From positions 1 through 64,000 of the forward strand of contig JAGOJU010000014.1 in assembly GCA_017994935.1 (NCBI GenBank): DNA of 64,000 bases. The letters are read 5' to 3'. Positions 58,462-64,000 of the stretch are shown here, in pieces. The translations under genes and the position numbers were made by a program. Position 1 is the stretch's first letter; every line of letters begins with the position of its first letter. The notes below the pieces were generated by a model. It searched no databases and was not told where the DNA came from. It saw nothing but the letters and a program-made list of their open reading frames with translations. The stretch is from Opitutaceae bacterium. GTDB lineage: Bacteria > Verrucomicrobiota > Verrucomicrobiia > Opitutales > Opitutaceae.

Positions 58462-60654
58462 TCAGCGAAGGAATGCCTCGTGCAATCCGCCGTCGACCGT
58501 CAGGACCTGCCCCGTCGTCTTTGAGAGTCGCTGGGTGACCAGGATGAAATAGGCCTCGGCCTGGTCCGCGGGAGTGATGGGCGACTTCGTCAGCGTCCGG
58601 TCGGCGTAAAACTGCGCCAGCTTCCGGACGAGGCTCTCGGTCGCCTCATCATCCGTGTACGGGATGTTGTACTTCGCGAGCGAGCCTATGACCCGATCGC
58701 GCGGAAACATCGCAGAGCCCTGAACCACGGTGGCCGGCGCCACGCCGTTCACACGCACGAGTGGCGCGAGTTCGATCGCGAGTTCACGAACGAGATGATT
58801 CGCCGCCGCCTTGGACGTGTCGTAGGCAACCGAACCCTTCTTCGCCACCACCGCATTGGCCGAGGTCGTGAGGACCAGGCTGCCACGCAGTCCCTGCTCT
58901 TTCCACGTCTTCGCCGCCTCGTCGCCCACAATGTAGCTTCCGGTCACATTGATCGCGAAAGTGATCGCCCATTTCTCGTCGGGGATGTGACCGGTGACGT
59001 CGCTCGCAACAAACGTTCCCGCCGTCACGCAGATCGAGTCGAATCCGCCGTAGGCAAGCGCGACCTGGTCCAGCATGCGGCGCACACTGGCACGATCGAT
59101 GACATTTGCCGAGAGGCCCAGCGCGGGTCCGCAATTGGACACGCCCGACCCGGCGACTCCGATACCCACACCATACTTGTCGGTGATCTCCCTGGCTGTC
59201 GCCTGGGCTGCCGCCTCGTTGAGGTCGACGCAGACGATGTGGGCGCCTTCCTTCACAAGGCGAAGTGCCGTTTCCTTGCCGATGCCGGAGCCTGCACCCA
59301 CGACAACCACCACCTGGCGCGCCAGTTCCTTCTCGGCAGGCATGCGCTTCAGCTTCGCCTCTTCCAGCAGCCAGTACTCGATGTCAAACGCCTCCTGCTG
59401 AGGCAGCGCAATGTAGCGGTCGATCGCCTCCGCGCCGCGCATGACCTCGACGGCACAATTGTAGAACTCGGCGGTGACGCGCGATTCCGACTTGTCCTTG
59501 CCCCAGGCAATCATTCCGAGGCCCGGGATGAGAACGACGGTCGGATTCGCATCGCGCATCGCCGGTGAGTTCGCATGACGGCACTTCGCGTAGTAGGTTT
59601 CGTAGTCCTTGCGGTACTGCACGAGTCCTGCGGCGAGTTTCGCCTTGAGCGAGGCGGCATCCTCCGTCTGCGGATTCCAATCCACATAGAGCGGCTTGAT
59701 CTTGGTGCGCAGGAAGTGGTCGGGGCAGGACGTGCCCAGTTCAGCCAGTCTCGGGGCATCCTTGGAATTCACGAAACGGAGAATGCGCTCGTCATCCTGC
59801 ACGGTGCCGATGAACCGCTTTTCCTTCGACACCTGGCCGCGCAGCCAGGGCAGGATTGCCGCAAAGGCCGCCTGGCGTTGCTCCGGCGCAAGCGAGACAA
59901 ACCTGGCTCCGCCAAACGCCGCGGCGTCACCCCCCTTGGCCTGATACTTCTGTTCGATGTAGGCCGCCGCCTTTTCTATCAGGTCGAGCGTCAGCGTATA
60001 GCATTGTTTCTCGTCATCAGCCCACGAGATGAAGCCATGCTGGCCCATCATGATCGCGCGAACCCGCGGCTGATCGCGCGAGATCTTCTGCATCGCCAGT
60101 CCGAGCTCAAACCCCGGGCGCATCCATGGCACATAGGCCATCGCATCGCCAAAGATCTCCTTCGTCAGCCTCTCGCAATTCTGCGACGCGGCGATCGCGA
60201 TGATCGCATTCGGGTGCATGTGGTCGACAAACTTGCCCGGGATAAACGAGTGGAGCGGCGTGTCGATCGACGACGCACGCGGGTTCAAATTGAAGGTCGT
60301 GTGGGTGTACATGCCCACCATCTCGTCCTCGGCGGGGGACTTCAGTCCCTTGTCCTTGCGCGAGGCATAGAGTGCCTGAAGTCCGATGAGTTTTTCCTGA
60401 TAGAGTGACGAGAAATTCTCGCGGGTGCTCGTGCGAAGATCCCCCCCGGATCCCTTGACCCACAGCACCTCGACCGGCTTGCCGGTCAGCGGATCCGTTT
60501 CGCTGATCTTGGAAGAGGTGTTGCCCCCTCCCGTGTTTGTGATGCGCTGATCACCCCCCAACAGATTGGAGCGGTAGACCAGGCGGCCGACGGGATCGAG
60601 TGCTGACGCTTTGGCGTCATCCCAGAGATAGTTGACATGGCTGTACGTTTTCAT
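58462..60654 (-). CDS. Bifunctional class II aldolase/short-chain dehydrogenase (rhamnulose-phosphate aldolase/lactaldehyde dehydrogenase type)
   Basis: A 730-residue fusion. The N-terminal class II aldolase domain (about 1-430) includes 'GNTSSKI', 'GVKGSGGDL' type and metal-binding His residues in 'HMHPNAIIAIA' and 'MMGQHGFISWA'. The C-terminal short-chain dehydrogenase (about 460-730) has the NAD motif 'GAGSGIGKETALRLV' and the Ser-Tyr-x-x-x-Lys set ('LVLTTSANAVV' then 'VAYDTSKAAANHL'). Fusions of this type cleave rhamnulose 1-phosphate and oxidise the lactaldehyde product. It follows the stand-alone class II aldolase by 14 bp, an operon, ahead of the bidirectional terminator. Fuculose rather than rhamnulose is possible. 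Confidence 0.88.
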   Translation of the reverse strand: MKTYSHVNYLWDDAKASALDPVGRLVYRSNLLGGDQRITNTGGGNTSSKISETDPLTGKPVEVLWVKGSGGDLRTSTRENFSSLYQEKLIGLQALYASRKDKGLKSPAEDEMVGMYTHTTFNLNPRASSIDTPLHSFIPGKFVDHMHPNAIIAIAASQNCERLTKEIFGDAMAYVPWMRPGFELGLAMQKISRDQPRVRAIMMGQHGFISWADDEKQCYTLTLDLIEKAAAYIEQKYQAKGGDAAAFGGARFVSLAPEQRQAAFAAILPWLRGQVSKEKRFIGTVQDDERILRFVNSKDAPRLAELGTSCPDHFLRTKIKPLYVDWNPQTEDAASLKAKLAAGLVQYRKDYETYYAKCRHANSPAMRDANPTVVLIPGLGMIAWGKDKSESRVTAEFYNCAVEVMRGAEAIDRYIALPQQEAFDIEYWLLEEAKLKRMPAEKELARQVVVVVGAGSGIGKETALRLVKEGAHIVCVDLNEAAAQATAREITDKYGVGIGVAGSGVSNCGPALGLSANVIDRASVRRMLDQVALAYGGFDSICVTAGTFVASDVTGHIPDEKWAITFAINVTGSYIVGDEAAKTWKEQGLRGSLVLTTSANAVVAKKGSVAYDTSKAAANHLVRELAIELAPLVRVNGVAPATVVQGSAMFPRDRVIGSLAKYNIPYTDDEATESLVRKLAQFYADRTLTKSPITPADQAEAYFILVTQRLSKTTGQVLTVDGGLHEAFLR

Positions 60655-60668
60655 GGGCAAAAAGGGGG

Positions 60669-61442
60669 TCAGATTCCAAGCGCCTTCTGGCGGTAATGCT
60701 CATCCGGACGACCCGCGATGCGCAAGACCTGCGCGGGTGTCAGGAACCGCGGTTTCGCACCTGTCGCCAGCGCGCCAGACAAAATCTCGGCTGCCTTCAC
60801 GGCCATCAGGGTCGCAGCCAAAACCGATTCGGGACTCGGGCCGAGGGCGATGAGCCCGTGGTTTTCCAGGAGGATCAGCCGAGGCGGCCTCCCGAGCCGC
60901 CGGATATGGGCCCGGGTCTCGGCGCGAATCCGCTGCGCGAGTTTCAGTCCCGGGTCGGTGTAGGGAACCAGGACACTCTCCGCGCCGCAGCAGACAACCT
61001 CGTCGGGAAAAGTCCGCCGACGAGCAAAGGTCCGGCCCATCGGCGTGCACAGCAGGGTGTTCACCGCCACAGGGTGTGTATGCCCGACAAACTGCACCTC
61101 GGGCAACGTGAGCAGATACGCGTGAAAGATGGCCTCGACCGAGGGTTTCCTCGCATTTTCATCGAGACGGGCCGCCAGCAGCGCCTCGTCAATCGCACCG
61201 TCCGGCATCTTCGAGCGCTCGAGCAGCGACAGGACTTCGCTGAAGCGGCAGGCAGTCACTCCGGCGGACGTAAGCGTTCCGAGATTGGCGCCGCTCGCCT
61301 TGACCCAGAACGATGCCGCATCCTGCCGGGTCGACGTGTTTCCTTCACCGAGAATGGCCAGCTTGCGCTCCTCCCGTCCCAATTGACGGGAAAGATCGAG
61401 GAGACGATCCAGTGAAGCGGAATCAGGGGCGGATACGGCCAT
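60669..61442 (-). CDS. Class II aldolase/adducin-family protein
   Basis: A 257-residue protein. The metal and catalytic motifs of class II aldolases are present: 'LAILGEGNTSTRQD', 'VQFVGHTHPVAVNTL' (two His ligands) and 'ILLENHGLIALGPSPESV' (third His), with 'VKASGANLGTL' in between. It may cleave a deoxyketose phosphate or act as an epimerase. ATG 61442 follows directly after the palindromic operator. Together with the fusion protein there are two class II aldolase domains in one operon. Confidence 0.88.
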   Translation of the reverse strand: MAVSAPDSASLDRLLDLSRQLGREERKLAILGEGNTSTRQDAASFWVKASGANLGTLTSAGVTACRFSEVLSLLERSKMPDGAIDEALLAARLDENARKPSVEAIFHAYLLTLPEVQFVGHTHPVAVNTLLCTPMGRTFARRRTFPDEVVCCGAESVLVPYTDPGLKLAQRIRAETRAHIRRLGRPPRLILLENHGLIALGPSPESVLAATLMAVKAAEILSGALATGAKPRFLTPAQVLRIAGRPDEHYRQKALGI

Positions 61443-61452
61443 TTCGTGACCA

Positions 61453-61492
61453 TATGATAGATTATGATAGAATTCGATCAAAATCTATCATG
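61453..61492. promoter_or_regulatory. Four-half-site operator of the aldolase operon
   Basis: Four consecutive 10-bp units: TATGATAGAT, TATGATAGAA, then two inverted ones (TTCGATCAAA, ATCTATCATG). ATGATAGATT (61454-61463) and AATCTATCAT (61482-61491) pair perfectly. It lies 11 bp before the aldolase ATG, overlapping the leader, so repression by blocking transcription is likely. The regulator is not in the window. Confidence 0.75.
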
Positions 61493-61540
61493 TTTATAAT
61501 AATCTGCTCTACAGTATCTTACCCGCTAAACGTCCCCTCC

Positions 61541-61939
61541 CTATCGGGCAATTCGTGTATTGAAAAGGATACCGAGCCAATGCCCCAGAGCGACGGCGGC
61601 GAGGCAGAGCACAACCGATCCGAGCACATAGGTGCCAGCTCGAGCCCAGGCTCCTTCTTGGAAAAGTGCGAGTGTCTGGTGACTGAATGCGGAAAAGGTC
61701 GTGTAGCCGCCGCAGAATCCGACGCTGACCGCGAGCCGGAGCTCAAGCGGAAGTGTCCAGCGTCCGCCTGGTTCGGTGGCTGCGATAAAAAACCCGATGA
61801 GCAGGCAGCCTGTCACATTGATGAGAAGCGTGCCCCACGGAAACGACGGTCCCCACGCCCGCACGGCAACATCGGAGAGGTAAAGCCGCGCCACCGTTCC
61901 CAGCGCACCTCCCAGACCGACAAGAAAATACAGTCTCAT
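61541..61939 (-). CDS. crcB: Fluoride ion channel CrcB/FluC
   Basis: A 132-residue four-helix membrane protein. The family motifs 'GGALGTVARLY', 'WGTLLINVTGCLLIGFF' and 'GFCGGYTTFSAFSHQT' are present, including the Asn and the phenylalanine-lined Phe-box region. It exports fluoride as a dimer. Single gene here, unlike tandem pairs in some species. No fluoride riboswitch was recognised upstream. It is inserted between the sugar aldolase operon and a toxin-antitoxin pair. Confidence 0.92.
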   Translation of the reverse strand: MRLYFLVGLGGALGTVARLYLSDVAVRAWGPSFPWGTLLINVTGCLLIGFFIAATEPGGRWTLPLELRLAVSVGFCGGYTTFSAFSHQTLALFQEGAWARAGTYVLGSVVLCLAAVALGHWLGILFNTRIAR

Positions 61940-61972
61940 GGTTCAGTTGGCTGAAGCCTTATCCCGCATGTT

Positions 61973-62304
61973 TCACAAAGTGGGCGCAGTTTGGGAGAAT
62001 CGACCAAGCCAAGTAAGTGGATCGGACGCACTCGGTATGACAGCACCGAACACCAATAGATCAGCATGCATGCCGTAGAGCACGAAATGAGGAAACGAGA
62101 CCAAGTTCCTGCGACGAACATCTCTCACGATTATCGATCCGGTGTTCAGAAAATGACCAGCCGCTGTCGGACCCGCCTTGATTCGTTCTAGGACTTCGTC
62201 GACTTTGCTCCGAAACCGCGTCTCCAAGCGAGAAGAAACCGCACCATACTCTCCCGCAAACTTCAAACATCCTGTGAAAACTCGGGATGGAAGAGGACCT
62301 TCAT
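61973..62304 (-). pseudogene. ParE/RelE-type toxin gene with a frameshift
   Basis: ATG 62304 overlaps the antitoxin stop (ATGA). It reads 'MKVLFHPEFSQDV' and then a TGA at 62265-62263. The matching continuation is one frame over: 'LKFAGEYGAVSSRL', 'DEVLERIKAGPTAAGHFL' and 'RRRNLVSFPHFVLYGM', ending at 61973, the typical toxin core. One base lost in the T-run (GTTTTG to GTTTG) restores a toxin of about 110 residues. This is either a disabled toxin or a sequencing error in a short homopolymer. Confidence 0.8.
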
Positions 62305-62504
62305 CCGACAGTCCTGCGGTATTCCTCTTCGGAAAGACCAGATACCTTGCCGGTGACAACCTCTTCAATTCGACGGACTCCGTCAGATACCAACTCGGCA
62401 ACACGACGCTCTGAGGCAACGCTCTCCACGATTCGGCGGGCAAGCTCCAGACGTTCGCTTTCAGGCAAGGCAAGCACCGAATTGGCAATCTGGCTCGAAT
62501 TCAT
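62301..62504 (-). CDS. Addiction-module antitoxin of the small (TIGR02574-like) type
   Basis: A 67-residue protein beginning 'MNSSQIANSVLALPESERLEL', with 'ARRIVESVASERRVAELVSD' and ending 'SGLSEEEYRRTVG'. Small antitoxins of this type accompany RelE/ParE-like toxins. It overlaps the toxin start by 4 bp, so the pair was originally coupled. The toxin frame is broken. Confidence 0.75.
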   Translation of the reverse strand: MNSSQIANSVLALPESERLELARRIVESVASERRVAELVSDGVRRIEEVVTGKVSGLSEEEYRRTVG

Positions 62505-62548
62505 GCTCGTATGTTAGCTGTCGACCAAGCGTTCGCAAGAACGACCTT

Positions 62549-62606
62549 GCCCAACGCTCAAGGTCAGCGGCGCGCGAAGCCCGCTCGCTGCACAGTCTTG
62601 TTAGGC
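62549..62606 (-). other. Integron attC-like recombination site
   Basis: Read on the minus strand it begins GCCTAACAAG, ends GAGCGTTGGGC, and the 58 bp form a two-box hairpin (R boxes GCCTAAC and GTTGGGC, L boxes CAGCGAGCG and CGCCGCTG around GGCTTCGC). The conserved RYYYAAC and GTTRRRY cores are both met. The site lies 45 bp before the antitoxin start, in the standard cassette orientation. No integrase gene is in the window. Confidence 0.6.
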
Positions 62607-62648
62607 ATTTCCGATCCGCTTCAATTTCTATCTGGTGAGAAATGCGGG

Positions 62649-63965
62649 TTAACCACGCTCGCGGGGCACCAGCACGCCCAATCCCCGCATGGTCGCGTCC
62701 TCCACAGCTCGATATTTCCAGCGGCCCAGCCAGTCGCGATGCATCAGCTTGTCGAGCCGGTCCGAACCGCCGGACACCGCCACCGTGCCAAGCAGCGGTG
62801 TGCCCGTCGCCTCGAGGAGCGGCAGCCGATCAGCACTTGCCCGGGTGAGGGACTCGATGATGGCCGAAAGCATGTGGGTGCGCGTCGATGCGAGGGTGAT
62901 TCCCGCAAACGCTCCCTGACGCTGCTCGATCTGCATGCGTTCCCCCGCCATGTAGGGCTCAAACCGCACCGTGCCGGCCGCACGCGCACCCTGACGGCTC
63001 AGCCGATGAACCTCTTTTCGAAACGCCTCGATCGGCATCTCTGAAAAGAACTGGTCGCGCGCCCAGTAGATGGACGATGCCATCGCCGCAATCGTGCTCA
63101 CGTGCAGCCACTTTCCCTGAACTCCCAGGGCCCGCGTCAGCAGACGCTCATGCGGGCGCGGTCGATTCGTGCACAGCGCCAGAACGTCGGTCGATCCCAC
63201 GACATTGAACAACTGTCCCACGCCTCCACCGGCGAGCAGCATGCCCGCACTGCCATCCATCAGCCCCGTCATCACCGGCGTGCCCTCCCGCAGACCAAGC
63301 TTCACCGCCGCCGCGGGAGTCACCCGCCCTCCCACCACATCGGCTTCGATCACGTCGGGCAGGAGCGACACGGAAACCCCGAGGTTTGCGCAGAGCTCAT
63401 CGCTCCATCCTTTCTGGGAAAGCGTGTCATACAATCCCGTGAACGAGGCATTTGACGGGTCGATCACCCGCGCCCTGGTTATTTGACGGTGCAGGAAGGT
63501 GTTGAGGTGTCCCACGAGATCCGCCCTGCGAAGCGCCTGCGGCCTGTGGGTGCGATACCATTCCCAGGTGGTCGAACTGATTCCTCCGGGGAACGGCCGT
63601 GAGCCGCACAGGGCGAGATGGCGTTCCTTCCCCAGGCGCGCCTCGATGGCTCTCGCCTCGGCGACACTGCGACGATCCTGATGGGTGACGATCGGCGTCA
63701 GTGCCCGTCCGCGTTTATCCATGACAACCCACGCCGGACACATGGTGGCCAGCGCCACGGCATCCACACGCCGCGCCTTCGCCCCGAGGCTGCCCACCGC
63801 CCGGGCAATCGCATCAAGGAGTTCTTCGGGATCCACCTCCGCGGTGCTCGTCGTGTACGTCGTCTTGAAAAATACCCGGGGCGCCTCGGCGACCACCTTG
63901 CTGCCATGCAGGATGCCTGCGATGACCGATGACGAACCGATGTCCAGACCGAGGTGCGTTGCCAT
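62649..63965 (-). CDS. FGGY-family carbohydrate kinase (rhamnulokinase-like context)
   Basis: A 438-residue sugar kinase, on the short side for FGGY (usually about 480-500). N-terminal 'LGLDIGSSSVIAGIL' (phosphate-binding), 'VDAVALATMCPAWVVMD', 'TGLMDGSAGMLLAG' and the C-terminal ATP-site 'TVAVSGGSDRLDK' are visible. It probably phosphorylates the ketose that the aldolase-dehydrogenase fusion cleaves. It could also be a gluconokinase- or xylulokinase-like member. It is separated from the aldolase genes by the attC site, the toxin-antitoxin pair and crcB. Start at ATG 63965; an in-frame start 6 bp upstream is possible. Confidence 0.82.
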   Translation of the reverse strand: MATHLGLDIGSSSVIAGILHGSKVVAEAPRVFFKTTYTTSTAEVDPEELLDAIARAVGSLGAKARRVDAVALATMCPAWVVMDKRGRALTPIVTHQDRRSVAEARAIEARLGKERHLALCGSRPFPGGISSTTWEWYRTHRPQALRRADLVGHLNTFLHRQITRARVIDPSNASFTGLYDTLSQKGWSDELCANLGVSVSLLPDVIEADVVGGRVTPAAAVKLGLREGTPVMTGLMDGSAGMLLAGGGVGQLFNVVGSTDVLALCTNRPRPHERLLTRALGVQGKWLHVSTIAAMASSIYWARDQFFSEMPIEAFRKEVHRLSRQGARAAGTVRFEPYMAGERMQIEQRQGAFAGITLASTRTHMLSAIIESLTRASADRLPLLEATGTPLLGTVAVSGGSDRLDKLMHRDWLGRWKYRAVEDATMRGLGVLVPRERG

Positions 63966-64000
63966 GAGCAACCATGAGAATTCCGTCGGGGAGCGCCTAG

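Noticed and set aside
1..64000. CRISPR arrays, tRNA or rRNA genes
   Set aside because: No regularly spaced repeats, no tRNA arm patterns and no rRNA-like sequence were noticed on reading either strand. A covariance-model scan would be decisive.

Overview
The window reads as one chromosomal segment of a GC-rich, motile, polysaccharide-degrading bacterium, most likely Verrucomicrobiota and probably Opitutaceae. That placement is inferred from the mix of contents: a near-complete single-strand flagellar operon with a che cluster on its flank, a GH20 hexosaminidase, a heparinase II/III-type lyase, a GH88-like hydrolase, an Oar-like TonB receptor and an aldolase/short-chain-dehydrogenase fusion. 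No rRNA, tRNA or CRISPR array was seen.

Layout. 0-15.6 kb: carbohydrate enzymes and housekeeping genes (GH20 partial, DegT aminotransferase, TetR regulator, heparinase-like lyase, RlmN, PHP phosphatase, GH88-like, PdxH, hybrid histidine kinase, SixA, class I aminotransferase, lipoate ligase-like). 15.7-19.1 kb: flhA and flhB. 19.2-24.95 kb: an accessory island that splits flhB from fliR. It holds a YjjJ/HipA-like kinase, a Phd/RelE-type toxin-antitoxin pair, a YCII protein, a small lipoprotein, and three direct copies of a dispersed repeat that bracket the cargo. 24.96-40.65 kb: flagellar genes, all on the minus strand, in transcription order flgB, flgC, fliE, fliF, fliG, fliH, fliI, fliJ, motE-like, fliK, flgD, flgE, fliL, fliM, fliN, an unknown gene, fliO, fliP, fliQ, fliR.

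40.9-52.85 kb: chemotaxis. On the plus strand are cheR, cheB, a PAS kinase without its phospho-accepting His, a response regulator with a broken HD-GYP domain, cheD, and a second hybrid kinase also lacking that His. An HDOD protein and cheA follow on the minus strand, with cheW divergent from cheA. No cheY is present here. 53-58.3 kb: a sugar-nucleotide epimerase, a 1085-residue TonB receptor and a DUF2062 protein. 58.4-64 kb: a deoxysugar (rhamnose or fucose type) catabolic locus (aldolase-dehydrogenase fusion, class II aldolase, FGGY kinase), interrupted by crcB/fluC, a toxin-antitoxin pair with a frameshifted toxin, and an integron attC-like site.

How it works together: three close matches to sigma-54 promoters lie 15-18 nt upstream of the start codons of flgB, fliO and flhB, so the split flagellar blocks could still be co-regulated. 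The most unusual signal is the run of three consecutive signalling proteins in the cheR-cheB-cheD operon whose catalytic residues are replaced while their ATPase, HD-GYP scaffold or receiver parts remain. This suggests a non-canonical, possibly ligand-sensing, regulatory module attached to chemotaxis. All assignments come from reading motifs and gene order; no database search was run.
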